In this document: positions 17,581 through 26,452 of the stretch, piece by piece
Layout of the letters: each line of letters begins with the position of its first letter
Position numbering within the stretch: position 1 is the first letter of the stretch
From: Methylocystis hirsuta
GTDB taxonomy: Bacteria; Pseudomonadota; Alphaproteobacteria; Rhizobiales; Beijerinckiaceae
Reading direction: 5' to 3'
DNA length: 64,000 nucleotides
Assembly: GCF_003722355.1 (NCBI RefSeq)
Contig: NZ_QWDD01000001.1
Coordinates: 2,781,001 to 2,845,000 of the forward strand
Translations under genes and position numbers: made by a program
Notes under the pieces: model-generated
Told to the model about the DNA's origin: nothing
Seen by the model: only the letters and a program-made list of their open reading frames with translations
Databases searched by the model: none

Positions 17581-18750
17581 TCACCGAGCGGCGGCGAGCG
17601 GCGCCAGCGGCTGGCTCTCGACCTTTTGATTGCCAGGCGGTGAGGCGCGTTCCTGCTCCGCGTCGCCGCCACGCGCATCGATCACCGCCTGTGTCTCGGC
17701 CTCCCCCGGGCGCGGCGCCGTCAGCTGCGCGCCGATCTTTCGCACCACGTCGGGCGCTTCGGCGAAAGCGCCGTGGCCGACGAAGTCCGTCGAGAACGAC
17801 GAAATATCGTGCACGGCGACGCCCAATCGATCGAGCTCCGACTTGTCTTCAGGATTGGTGGGATTCATCGCGCCCAGGCGCGGACGGTCGCCGGCGATGC
17901 GCGACGCGAGCGACAGCGCGCGATCATTGTTGGCGACGAAGATCGACACATGCCGAGGATCGACGCGCGCGACCTGTTGGCGGAAAACATTGAGATCGAT
18001 GTCGGGCGCGGCCAGCATGACCTCGCCAAGTTTGCCGTCGAGATCCGGATGGCCGGACTGCGCGACGCCGCGCAGCGTCTCCATCGTCAGCCACGCGCCC
18101 ATCGAATGGGCGAGCACATGGATGCGGCCGACGCCGGGCGTGCGCGACAGTTCGACGACGAATTTCTCAAGCGCGTCGCGCGAGACTGTCGCCGCCTCCT
18201 TGTCGGACTCATAGTTGAACAGCCCGCCTCGGGAATTCCAGGTAAAGAGCGCGGGAACGCCGGAGAAGCGTCCGTCGGCGACAATCTGCGCCAGACGAAA
18301 GCGCGCCTCCTCGACTCCCGTGTTGAAGCCGTGCACGTAAAGCAACACGTCGCGCGAATTGCCGATGCGCCCCGAGACATGCGAGGCGACTTCGCCGTAA
18401 AACTCCCGCTCATCCATGTTGCGCTTCGACAGCACCGTGAAATGCCGACGCCGATCGGCGCCGCCGAAGCTTGGACGCTCGAGGCTTCCAGCACGATGGT
18501 TGAGCGGGACGCCAATCGAGGTCAGTGAAAAATGCGCGCGGCCATCGTCTGTCGCGCCTTCGGAACGCCGCGTCGAAGCAACGAAAATGGCGACATTCGA
18601 CGGCTCTCCCTGGGCTCCAGAGACAAGAGAAACGGCGTTGCCGACGTGGCCGTCGACCATGCGCATGCCGTCCGACACGCAGCCGGCAAGCGACGCCGCG
18701 ATCAAGAGCGCGCTTAAGCGCGTCAGCGTTTCTTTTCCATGAGTGCGCAA
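17581..18750 (-). CDS. DUF900-type alpha/beta hydrolase lipoprotein
   Basis: This encodes up to 389 residues. The N-terminus has a lipoprotein signal with a lipobox LAGC, so it is probably anchored to a membrane face outside the cytoplasm. The hydrolase part shows YVHGFNTGVEEA, LFTWNS, the nucleophile elbow HVLAHSMGAWL and later GHGAFAEAPDV, which fit the esterase/lipase superfamily called DUF900. The substrate is unknown. The only in-frame start giving the full signal is a TTG at 18750 without a clear ribosome site, so the start is uncertain. Confidence 0.75.
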   Translation of the reverse strand: MRTHGKETLTRLSALLIAASLAGCVSDGMRMVDGHVGNAVSLVSGAQGEPSNVAIFVASTRRSEGATDDGRAHFSLTSIGVPLNHRAGSLERPSFGGADRRRHFTVLSKRNMDEREFYGEVASHVSGRIGNSRDVLLYVHGFNTGVEEARFRLAQIVADGRFSGVPALFTWNSRGGLFNYESDKEAATVSRDALEKFVVELSRTPGVGRIHVLAHSMGAWLTMETLRGVAQSGHPDLDGKLGEVMLAAPDIDLNVFRQQVARVDPRHVSIFVANNDRALSLASRIAGDRPRLGAMNPTNPEDKSELDRLGVAVHDISSFSTDFVGHGAFAEAPDVVRKIGAQLTAPRPGEAETQAVIDARGGDAEQERASPPGNQKVESQPLAPLAAAR

Positions 18751-19023
18751 ATTGGTTGGCTCGATCCAGCGCCTGCTCGGAAGTGAATCCTGAGCGGCGC
18801 GCTTCGACTGAGGCGCTTCGCCTCTCCCTCATCGTTTCTGACGAAAGAAAGCGACCAAAGCGGGGCGAGACGCCCGCCGCAACAGGGAAAAAATCTCGAC
18901 ATTTCATGGAGGCCGCGCAAATCGGTCGCACTTGCGCGAATGTGGGTCGCCTGCGCATAGTGCCAGGAAAATAACACTCAGGGAGATCCGACGTGGCGGC
19001 GCGCCCGCTATGTCGAAAAGCCA
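18751..19023. other. Intergenic region before pqqB; no pqqA found
   Basis: I read both strands for a short PqqA-like frame with the Glu-x3-Tyr core and found none. A small perfect hairpin (GAGGCG, loop CTT, CGCCTC) lies at 18810-18824. The region is divergent between the DUF900 gene and pqqB and must hold both promoters. Confidence 0.55.
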
Positions 19024-19953
19024 ATGCGGATCAGAATCTTGGGGTCGGGCGCCGGCGGCGGCTTCCCGCAATGGAACTGCAACTGCGCCAATTGCCGGGC
19101 TGTCCGCGCCGGAGCGCCTGGTTTTTTGCCGCGCACACAGTCGTCATTGGCGGTGAGCGTCAACGGCGCCGACTGGCTGCTGCTCAACGCCTCGCCTGAT
19201 CTGCGCGAGCAAATTGCCGCCGCGCCCGAGCTTGCTCCTGCTCCCGATGACGGTCTGCGCGCGAGCCCGATCAAGGCGGTGGCGCTGACAAATGGCGACG
19301 TTGACCATGTCGCGGGTCTTCTCAACATGCGAGAAGCGCAGCCGTTCAGCCTCTACGCCGCAGGACGCGTTCTCGATGCGCTCGGCGCCAATCCGATTTT
19401 TACGATCCTGCAGACGCAGCTCGTGCCCCGCATTGAGCTGCACACAGAGAAAGCGACGCCTGTCACCGGAGCGGGCATTGATCTTGGGCTCGCGATCCGC
19501 GCCTTTCCCGTTCCGGGCAAGATCGCGCTCTATCTCGAGAACGCCAACGCGCCGAATTTCGGCACAAGCGCCGGCGACACGCTGGGGCTTGAGATCATCG
19601 AAACCGCGACGGGCGACTCATTCTTTTACATTCCCGGATGCGCCAAGGTTGACGCGGACCTCGCTGAGCGGCTTCGCGACGCCAAGCTGGTGTTCTTCGA
19701 CGGCACGCTTTTCCACGAAAACGAGATGATCGAGCAAGGCCTGCTCGGCAAGACCGGTTCGCGCATGGGCCATGTCAATGTCAGCGGCGCCGACGGCTCC
19801 ATCGCCGCGTTCGAGCCGCTCGACGTGAAGCGCAAAATCTATGTGCACATCAATAATTCGAACCCTCTCCTGAACGAGTTCTCGGATGAATATGCGACCG
19901 CTCAAGCGGCCGGCTGGGAAATCGGCGAGGATGGCATGGAGGTCGACCTGTGA
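19024..19953 (+). CDS. pqqB: PQQ biosynthesis protein PqqB
   Basis: This encodes 309 residues. It is a metallo-beta-lactamase-fold protein with the family start RILGSGAGGGFPQWNCNC and the NGDVDHVAGLLN segment that replaces the HxHxDH metal motif, then RMGHVNVSG and YVHINNSNPLL. PqqB acts late in making pyrroloquinoline quinone, the cofactor of methanol and glucose dehydrogenases. It overlaps pqqC by four bases, so pqqB-pqqC-pqqDE form one operon. Confidence 0.95.
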   Translation: MRIRILGSGAGGGFPQWNCNCANCRAVRAGAPGFLPRTQSSLAVSVNGADWLLLNASPDLREQIAAAPELAPAPDDGLRASPIKAVALTNGDVDHVAGLLNMREAQPFSLYAAGRVLDALGANPIFTILQTQLVPRIELHTEKATPVTGAGIDLGLAIRAFPVPGKIALYLENANAPNFGTSAGDTLGLEIIETATGDSFFYIPGCAKVDADLAERLRDAKLVFFDGTLFHENEMIEQGLLGKTGSRMGHVNVSGADGSIAAFEPLDVKRKIYVHINNSNPLLNEFSDEYATAQAAGWEIGEDGMEVDL

Positions 19954-20720
19954 ACGAGATCGTAGCCATTGATTGGCGCGGCGCCGCGCCGCTCGCCCGC
20001 GACGAATTCGAAGCCTCGATTCGCGCCGTCGGCGCCGAGCGCTATCACGACAAGCATGAGTTTCATAAGCTGCTGCACGGCGGCAAGCTCCAGAAGGAGC
20101 AGGTCGCCGCCTGGGCGCTGAACCGCTACTGCTACCAAGAGGCGGTGCCGCGCAAGGACGCCGCCTTTATGAGCCGCGTCCATGATCGCGAGCTGCGCCG
20201 CGAATGGATACATCGCATCCACGATCATGACGGACTCGGCGAAGAAGGCGGCGGCATCGAGCGCTGGCTCGTGCTGACGGACGCGCTCGGCTTCTCGCGC
20301 GAGTACGTGACCTCTCGGCGTGGCGCCCTGCCCGCGACGAAATTCGCCGTCGAAGCCTATGTGCGCTTTGTCGTCGAGCAGCCGCTCGTCGTTGCGGTCG
20401 CGTCTTCGCTGACCGAACTCTTCGCGCCGTCGATCCATCGCGAACGCATCGTCGGAATGCTGGAAAATTACGAATTCGTCGACGACCAGGTGATGGCCTA
20501 TTTCAAACGACGGCTGACGCAGGCGCCGCGCGATTCCGAGTTTGCGCTCGGCTATGTGCTGGACAACGCCAAGACCCGCGCCGAACAGGAAGCCTGCGTC
20601 GGCGCCGTGCGGTTCAAATGCGACGTCTTGTGGGCGCAGCTTGACGCATTACATCACGCCTACGTCACGCCCGGGCTGATCCCGCCCGGCGCATGGCGGC
20701 CAGGAGACGCCAATGTCTGA
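19950..20720 (+). CDS. pqqC: Pyrroloquinoline-quinone synthase PqqC
   Basis: This encodes 256 residues, all helical. It has YHDKHEFHKLLHGG, the motif ALNRYCYQEAVPRKDAAF and RIHDHDG, and VVEQPLVVAVASSLTELFAP, all conserved in PqqC. The enzyme carries out the final ring closure and oxidation. PqqD is not fused to its C-terminus, unlike the PqqCD fusion of Methylobacterium. It overlaps the next gene by eight bases. Confidence 0.95.
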   Translation: MNEIVAIDWRGAAPLARDEFEASIRAVGAERYHDKHEFHKLLHGGKLQKEQVAAWALNRYCYQEAVPRKDAAFMSRVHDRELRREWIHRIHDHDGLGEEGGGIERWLVLTDALGFSREYVTSRRGALPATKFAVEAYVRFVVEQPLVVAVASSLTELFAPSIHRERIVGMLENYEFVDDQVMAYFKRRLTQAPRDSEFALGYVLDNAKTRAEQEACVGAVRFKCDVLWAQLDALHHAYVTPGLIPPGAWRPGDANV

Positions 20721-22185
20721 GGCGCAGGCCGCGCGGTTCGTGATCGGCCCGGATTCGCGTCCGGCCTTCACGCGCTACGCGCGGCTGCATGAAGACCGCG
20801 CGCGGTCTCGAACGGTTATTCTGGCGCCCGAGCGCGCCTATGAACTCGATCCGATTGGGCTCATCGTGCTGCGCGCGATCGACGGCGCAACGCGCCTCGC
20901 CGATCTTTGCGCGCGGCTCGCGCAGCAATATTCCGCGCCGCTCGACGTTATCACGCGCGACGTCACGGCGCTGCTGCAAGGCCTCGCCGACAAGCGGCTG
21001 CTGCGCGACGGAACCGACGAATTTGCGGCGCCGCCGCCGTCCGCCTTCGCCGCGTCGATCGCGCCATTCGCGGGCGGACCCGCGGGGCTGCTCGCCGAGC
21101 TTACCCATCGCTGCCCGCTGCAATGTCCCTACTGCTCCAACCCGCTCGAACTCGAGCGCTCGAACGTGGAGCTCACCGCCGACGAGTGGGGCGCGACCTT
21201 CCGTCAGGCGGCGTCGATCGGCGCGCTGCAACTGCATCTTTCCGGCGGCGAACCGACTGTGCGCCGCGATCTTGAAGAGATACTCGCACACGCAGTCGAC
21301 GCGGGACTCTACACCAATCTCGTCACCTCCGCCGTTCTGCTGACGCGCGAGCGGATGCAGCGTCTCGCAAAGATCGGCCTCGATCATGTGCAAGTCTCTA
21401 TCCAGGACGTCGTTCCCAAGAGCGCCGACCGAATCTCGGGCTTTCAGGGCGGCGTCGCCAAGAAGCGCGACGTCGCGCGATGGACGCGCGAATTCGGCAT
21501 GGGGTTGACGATCAATGCGCCGATGCACCGGCAGAACATCGCGCATCTGCCGCAGATCATCGACTTCGCCGTCGAGGTCGATGCGCAGCGCATCGAGATC
21601 GCGCATATTCAATATTACGCCTGGGCGCAGATGAACCGCGCCGCGCTCATCCCGACGCGCGAAGCCTTCATGGAAACAGTCGGCATCGTGGACGAGGCGA
21701 AGAAGCGTCTCGCCGGCGTGCTCAATTTCGATTTCGTCATCCACGATCATTACGCGACGCGGCCGAAGGCCTGCACGGGCGGCTGGGGCCGATCAATCAT
21801 GGCGGTGACGCCATCCGGCAAGGCCCTGCCCTGCCACGCCGCGCAGACCCTGCCGGGAATGGCCTTCGACAATGTGCGCGAGAGGCCGCTCGGCGACATC
21901 TGGCGACATGGCGCTGCCTTCAACGCCTTTCGCGGCACGGACTGGATGAAGGAGCCCTGTCGTTCTTGCGAGCGCCGTGAAATCGATTTCGGCGGCTGCC
22001 GCTGTCAGGCGTTCGCGATCGCCGGCGACGCCGCGGCGACGGACCCCGCCTGCCATCTGTCGCCGGACCATGCGCGCTTCGCCGCTTACGCCGAAATCGA
22101 ATCGCACGTCCCACCGCCGGACTTCGTCTACCGCCGCTATGGCGGCGCCGCAGCGTCGACGGCGCGCGCCAAAGAGCCCGCGTAG
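20713..22185 (+). CDS. pqqDE: PqqD-PqqE fusion: peptide chaperone plus radical SAM enzyme
   Basis: This encodes 490 residues. Residues 1 to about 100 form a PqqD winged-helix domain (PAFTRYARLHED, then LDPIGLIVLRAIDGATRLADL). From about 115 is PqqE with the radical SAM cluster motif CPLQCPYCSNP, SGGEPTVRRDLEE, and a C-terminal SPASM-type region with GWGRSIMAVTPSGKALPCHAAQ and EPCRSCERREIDFGGCRCQAF. PqqD presents PqqA while PqqE links its Glu and Tyr. Fusion fixes the partner ratio. No pqqA is adjacent. Confidence 0.93.
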   Translation: MSEAQAARFVIGPDSRPAFTRYARLHEDRARSRTVILAPERAYELDPIGLIVLRAIDGATRLADLCARLAQQYSAPLDVITRDVTALLQGLADKRLLRDGTDEFAAPPPSAFAASIAPFAGGPAGLLAELTHRCPLQCPYCSNPLELERSNVELTADEWGATFRQAASIGALQLHLSGGEPTVRRDLEEILAHAVDAGLYTNLVTSAVLLTRERMQRLAKIGLDHVQVSIQDVVPKSADRISGFQGGVAKKRDVARWTREFGMGLTINAPMHRQNIAHLPQIIDFAVEVDAQRIEIAHIQYYAWAQMNRAALIPTREAFMETVGIVDEAKKRLAGVLNFDFVIHDHYATRPKACTGGWGRSIMAVTPSGKALPCHAAQTLPGMAFDNVRERPLGDIWRHGAAFNAFRGTDWMKEPCRSCERREIDFGGCRCQAFAIAGDAAATDPACHLSPDHARFAAYAEIESHVPPPDFVYRRYGGAAASTARAKEPA

Positions 22186-22278
22186 TTACCGCTGCGGCGC
22201 GCGCGGATCGTCGCGCGGGTCAAGATAGGTGATGTTCCACATGGCCGCGCCCACAAGAATTGCAGCAAGATTTCGCAT
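22186..22278 (-). CDS. Possible 30-residue membrane miniprotein
   Basis: This ATG frame of 31 codons has a hydrophobic N-terminal helix (LAAILVGAAMW) and a charged tail (DPRDDPRAPQR). A GAGG lies nine bases upstream. It abuts the pqqDE stop from the opposite strand. No family is recognised; the short length makes chance likely enough that this stays tentative. Confidence 0.35.
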   Translation of the reverse strand: MRNLAAILVGAAMWNITYLDPRDDPRAPQR

Positions 22279-22453
22279 AGCTTGGGCCTCCAAAGCGCCC
22301 CTCGCTTGAGATAGTGCGCCGAAGACACACAGACGCGAAGAATTCAAAAATTCGATTTCGGTAACAAACGAGCAACTTCCACAGGGCATATTGAGCCTTG
22401 TCTCGCGGAGTTAAGGATTTGTTTCGCATAAGTTGCGTAATGGAGCTTGTCGC

Positions 22454-22858
22454 ATGAAGTCGCGGGATACGCTTGTCCGTCTCAAACGGTTCCAGGCCGA
22501 GGAAAAACGTCGGCGTGTCATCCAATTGAATGCAATGATCGGCGAATTCACGCGCATGGCCAATGAGCTCGAGCGTGAAATCGGTCAGGAAGAGCGGCGC
22601 GCCAACATCGACGATCCCAATCATTTCGCTTATCCGACCTATGCGCGGGCGGCGCGCACGCGACGCGACAACATCGTTGCGTCGATCACGGAGCTGCGCG
22701 GCCAACTCGAAGAAGCCGAAGCGCAGTTCAAAGAGGCCAGCGAAGACTTCGCCAAGGCGCAAAACCAGGAAGCGCGGGATCGCGGGGCCGAGCGCATGGT
22801 TGATGTCGTCGCCGAGCGGCGCCACGCCGAAATGCCGGAAGTTTTGCGCAGGGCTTAA
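22454..22858 (+). CDS. fliJ: Flagellar export protein FliJ, Hyphomicrobiales type
   Basis: This encodes 134 residues, almost entirely coiled coil. The start MKSRDTLVRLKRFQAEEKRR and the central FAYPTYARAARTRRDNI match the short FliJ of rhizobia as I know it. FliJ is the central stalk of the flagellar type III export ATPase. No other flagellar gene is in the window, so the assignment rests on sequence alone. ATG at 22454 is preferred; the upstream ATG at 22433 lacks support. Confidence 0.75.
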   Translation: MKSRDTLVRLKRFQAEEKRRRVIQLNAMIGEFTRMANELEREIGQEERRANIDDPNHFAYPTYARAARTRRDNIVASITELRGQLEEAEAQFKEASEDFAKAQNQEARDRGAERMVDVVAERRHAEMPEVLRRA

Positions 22859-23433
22859 GGCTTAAACAGCCGCCAGCGCAGCCTGCCTCGCGGCGGGCGC
22901 GCCCAAACGCCAAACGTTCTTCGGCGAACGGCGCTGAACTCTTCGCCTCTGGCGAGAGCGTGTGCGAGTGATGCGACATCGAAGTCGAACGCTCGGAAAA
23001 AAAGCGCCGCGCCGGAACGCCCGGCATCGATGAAGGCCAATTCGAAACGCACGAGGTCGGCGACCCAGGGCGGCTCCAATTCGCACCTTGCGACACGCCT
23101 ATCGAGAAATGCAGTGAGCGCCGCAGCGTCCGAGCGATTTGTTGCATCTCGCGCAGCGCCGAGGATCGCCTGGCGGAAAAGCGCATCGAAACGATCGCCC
23201 AACGCGCGCGCCGTGAGCGGCAGCGCCCTGCGCGCATAAAGCGCGCGTTTGCCGATCAGGCTCTGCGCAAAGGCTTCGATTTCGCGACGGTCGATTCCGA
23301 CGAGGCGCTGCGTGTCATGCATGCTCAGCCCAAAGCGCGTCGCGACGGCGATCGGCGCTTCGAAGAATTCCCGCCGCAGATCATCGTCGGTGAACAGGCG
23401 CGCAAGCAGCGCCTGCGTCTGCGCTAACGCCAT
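22855..23433 (-). CDS. Partner protein of the DUF692 enzyme (SCO6045/MbnC-like role)
   Basis: This encodes 192 residues, mainly helical. TQALLARLFTDDDLRREFF at the N-terminus and FGLSMHDTQRLVGIDRREIE are seen, but there is no cysteine cluster or known catalytic motif. It overlaps the DUF692 gene by ten bases, and MNIO enzymes are usually encoded beside a helical partner that recognises the substrate peptide (MbnC, HvfC/BufC or SCO6045-like). I take it as that partner by position and fold class, not by a decisive motif. Confidence 0.6.
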   Translation of the reverse strand: MALAQTQALLARLFTDDDLRREFFEAPIAVATRFGLSMHDTQRLVGIDRREIEAFAQSLIGKRALYARRALPLTARALGDRFDALFRQAILGAARDATNRSDAAALTAFLDRRVARCELEPPWVADLVRFELAFIDAGRSGAALFFRAFDFDVASLAHALARGEEFSAVRRRTFGVWARPPRGRLRWRLFKP

Positions 23434-24266
23434 CGCCCGTTCTCCACGAGCGTTCGTCGCGCGCGCGCCACTTCATCGATGAGTTCGCCGAACGGCGGCA
23501 TTTTCTCGTCGCGCTCGAGAATGACCGCCTTGACCGGCGCACGGGCGACAACGCGATCATAGAGCCGCCAAACCGCATCGCTCGTCGCAGCGTCATGGCT
23601 GTCGATCAGCAGGCCGTCGCGCTGGCGTCCGCCGGCGTAGTGGATTTGCACCAGCCTGTCCCATGGCCAGCGCTCGAAGTCGCGTTCGAGATCGACGCCG
23701 AAATTCGTCGCATTCACATGCATGTTGGCGACGTCGCACAGCCAACCGCATCCGGTCGCTTCGAGCGTGCGCCACAAAAATTCAGCTTCGTCCATTTCGC
23801 CGCCTGGAATGCGCACCACGCAAGTGATGTTTTCCAAGATCAGCGGCGTCTTGATGCGCCTGCGCACAACTTCGACATTGCGCGCGACCACGTCGACGGC
23901 TTCCTGCGTATAGGGCAGAGACGCAAGATGGCCGATGCTGATTCCGCCGGCGCGCGTGAAGCAAAGATGTTCGCTCCACCAGGGCGGATCGATGCGTTCG
24001 ATCAGCGCGGCGATTTTATCGAGATAGCGTGAGTCGACGCCGTCTGCGCTTCCGATGGAGAGATCGAGACCATGCGCGACGAGCGGGAAATGCGCTCCTA
24101 AAAGCTCGAGTTCAGCGAGCTTTTCCTTTGATGCGTCAAGATAATGATCGGCGATGATCTCGATGAAATCGACCTCATCCCGTCGGGCGAAGAGATCGGC
24201 ACGAAACTGCGGACGATAGCCAAGTCCGGACCCGAGGGCCGGCGCGTCAATCGCGGACGCCACCAT
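23424..24266 (-). CDS. DUF692 multinuclear non-heme iron oxidative enzyme (MNIO)
   Basis: This encodes 280 residues, a TIM barrel of the MbnB/TglH/ChrH family. Metal-site segments can be read in order: VAHGLDLSIGS, then WWSEHLCFT, LENITCVV, WLCDVANMHVNATN, LVQIHYAGG, LLIDSHDAATSD and ILERDEKMPPF. The family uses two or three irons and oxygen to modify cysteine-containing peptides. ATG at 24266 is chosen because it gives the usual family start; it overlaps the upstream gene by 20 bases. Context suggests the TIGR04222 protein tail as the substrate. Confidence 0.88.
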   Translation of the reverse strand: MVASAIDAPALGSGLGYRPQFRADLFARRDEVDFIEIIADHYLDASKEKLAELELLGAHFPLVAHGLDLSIGSADGVDSRYLDKIAALIERIDPPWWSEHLCFTRAGGISIGHLASLPYTQEAVDVVARNVEVVRRRIKTPLILENITCVVRIPGGEMDEAEFLWRTLEATGCGWLCDVANMHVNATNFGVDLERDFERWPWDRLVQIHYAGGRQRDGLLIDSHDAATSDAVWRLYDRVVARAPVKAVILERDEKMPPFGELIDEVARARRTLVENGRWR

Positions 24267-25170
24267 CGCTCGCTCCGCCGTCGCCGCAACTGCCGCCGCA
24301 ACTTGTTCCGCAATCTGAGCCATCGCTTCCCGAGCCGCGACTGAAGGCTTCGGCGAACATCGCCTCCGTCGTGCCTTTGAGCGGCGCGAATCCATAAAGG
24401 CCGATGAGAAACAGCGCGGCGCCGTGGAACGCGCGCGCTTCGGGTCCAGGCGATCCGATGTGACCGACGGCCTCCTTCAGACGGCCGCCATAGGCAAGCC
24501 GCATCGCGTCAAGATAGGCGTGGCCGCGACGGCTGGCATGGGTTCTGGTCAGCACATAGGCAAGCGCGAAAAGCGACGCGACAGACGCAGCTGCGAGAAA
24601 GACTAGATAGGCGACATTCACGGCGCCCGCTGTCCATTCCACATAGATCTTGGCAAGCGCCAGGCCGACGATGATCAGCGTTCCGCCGATCTGCGCGCGC
24701 CGACGCCAGATCTTCACGGACTTGGGCTTGATCAGCTCTTCCGCGGCGAGCTTGGCGCGCAGCGGCGCGAGCTGCTCCAGCAGCCAGCGCCGCAAGCTCC
24801 GATCTTCGAACAGCGCATGCGCCTTCGGCTTCGCCTGCACGGCTTCGAGCAGGCGCGTCTCCATGGCGGTGAGTTCGCCCGGCTCCGGCTGCTTCTCTGT
24901 GGGAATCACGTGATCCTCCGCGGCGAGGACGACGAAGCCGCGCTGCGCAAGATCGTAGATCAGCGTTCGGATGACCTGATTGACGCCGCCCTGCAGGAAG
25001 GCGACCTCCATCGCGTCGGGGTTCTGCGGAACGGGCGGCGGCGGGCGGCGATCGGTGCGATCCGCGAGCCTAATGCAAAGGTAAGTGGCCGCCAGCACGA
25101 GGATGACGACGAGGCCGAAGACATTGAGAAATTCTGGCCCGGGAAGATTAAGGATCGCAATATTCTGCAC
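24247..25170 (-). CDS. TIGR04222-type membrane protein with Gly/Cys-rich tail
   Basis: This encodes 307 residues. An N-terminal helix (about 12-32) precedes a cytoplasmic domain beginning PDAMEVAFLQGGVNQVIRTL, which matches my recollection of TIGR04222; two further membrane helices lie at about 170-210. The C-terminus is a Gly/Ser/Asp-rich tail with three regularly spaced cysteines, CGTSCGGSCGDGG. It starts at GTG ten bases after ctaA and overlaps the DUF692 gene. A tail of this sort beside an MNIO enzyme is a candidate modification substrate. Confidence 0.75.
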   Translation of the reverse strand: MQNIAILNLPGPEFLNVFGLVVILVLAATYLCIRLADRTDRRPPPPVPQNPDAMEVAFLQGGVNQVIRTLIYDLAQRGFVVLAAEDHVIPTEKQPEPGELTAMETRLLEAVQAKPKAHALFEDRSLRRWLLEQLAPLRAKLAAEELIKPKSVKIWRRRAQIGGTLIIVGLALAKIYVEWTAGAVNVAYLVFLAAASVASLFALAYVLTRTHASRRGHAYLDAMRLAYGGRLKEAVGHIGSPGPEARAFHGAALFLIGLYGFAPLKGTTEAMFAEAFSRGSGSDGSDCGTSCGGSCGDGGASDGGVRD

Positions 25171-25180
25171 GCCAGCCGCC

Positions 25181-26293
25181 TCAGTTCGTGATCACGTCTT
25201 GCACAAGCCGTCGCGCCTGCAGCGTCGCGACCGCCAACACCGCCATGCCGATCGCCTGATGCGCGAGCGCCAGAGAGAGATGCGGCGCGCCGGCGAAAGG
25301 CGGTTCGACGAGCACCAACGTCGCAACGCCAAGCGCGATCTGCATGAGCACATGGCCGAACAGAATCGCGGCGCCGCGGCGCGCGCGTCCTTCCGCGTTC
25401 ATCCACGCGTCCAGAAGATGCCCGAGCGCCAGAGCGAAGATCAGATAGGCGATCATGCGGTGGAAGAATTGGACGGTGACAGGGTTGTCGACGAGATTGG
25501 TCCAGAAGGGCTCCAATCGCCACAAGACGTCGGCCGGAGGAATGAAGGCGCCGTCCATCAGCGGCCAAGTGTTGTTGACGAGGCCCGCCCGCAATCCAGC
25601 GACGAGGCCGCCGACGAAAATCTGCAGAAACACAAAAGCGAGGATCGTCAGCGCGACCGCCTTCAGCCGACCTGCGCCCTCGTGCACGAGAGACACGGCG
25701 CGCGGTCCGAGGCCGCCGGCCACCCATAAACATGCGGAGAAGATCAGCGCGGCGAGCAGCAAATGGATCGCGAGGCGCTCCTGCGCCACCTCGATGCGGT
25801 TGACGAGGCCGGATGCAACCATCCACCAGCCGACGCCGCCCTGGAGCGCCCCGAGCGCGAGAATGCCGACAAGCTTCGGCTTCGCCGAACGCGGCAGGCG
25901 GCCGGTCGCCCAAAACCATATGAGCGGGACGGCGAAAACCACGCCGATCAGGCGCCCGAGAAGACGATGCGCCCATTCCCAGGCGTAAATATATTTGAAC
26001 CCGGCGACATCCATGTCCGGGAACAGTTCCCTATACTGCGGAATCTGCTTGTATGCCTCGAACGCCTCCTGCCACTCTTGCTGGGACAGCGGCGGCAGCA
26101 CGCCGGTGACAGGCTTCCACTGCACGATCGATAGGCCCGATTCGGTTAACCGGGTCGCGCCGCCGACGATGACCATCAGAAAGACCAGCCCTGCGACGAG
26201 CCACAGCCAGTTGCGCACCGCCCGGGCGTTCGCCGCGGTCGCGTGGTGTCTGATCGCTGGGACCGGTTGGGGAAAGTGCAGCCAATCTTCCAT
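25181..26293 (-). CDS. ctaA: Heme A synthase (COX15/CtaA)
   Basis: This encodes 370 residues with eight membrane helices. Family motifs are GGATRLTESGLSIVQWKPV, EWAHRLLGRLIG, QGGVGWWMVASGL, the second-half histidine pairs in AIHLLLAALIFS and FFHRMIAYLIF, and LALAHQAIGMAVL. It oxidises the heme O methyl group to give heme A for cytochrome oxidase. ATG at 26293 starts the protein; the very long frame further upstream is an artefact. It heads the four-gene minus-strand run. Confidence 0.95.
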   Translation of the reverse strand: MEDWLHFPQPVPAIRHHATAANARAVRNWLWLVAGLVFLMVIVGGATRLTESGLSIVQWKPVTGVLPPLSQQEWQEAFEAYKQIPQYRELFPDMDVAGFKYIYAWEWAHRLLGRLIGVVFAVPLIWFWATGRLPRSAKPKLVGILALGALQGGVGWWMVASGLVNRIEVAQERLAIHLLLAALIFSACLWVAGGLGPRAVSLVHEGAGRLKAVALTILAFVFLQIFVGGLVAGLRAGLVNNTWPLMDGAFIPPADVLWRLEPFWTNLVDNPVTVQFFHRMIAYLIFALALGHLLDAWMNAEGRARRGAAILFGHVLMQIALGVATLVLVEPPFAGAPHLSLALAHQAIGMAVLAVATLQARRLVQDVITN

Positions 26294-26452
26294 GAGACGC
26301 CAAGGGTTGGGAGCAGGATGACGGCGGCCAGTTAAGGGATGCGGCCCTCGCTTGTCCACACCCGGCGGCCGTCTCCGGCACGTCGGGCCAATTTGGCTGA
26401 AAACTGCGCCGCTTCGGATGTTAGAATAGCGCGGCTTGAGTCGAGGGATCAG

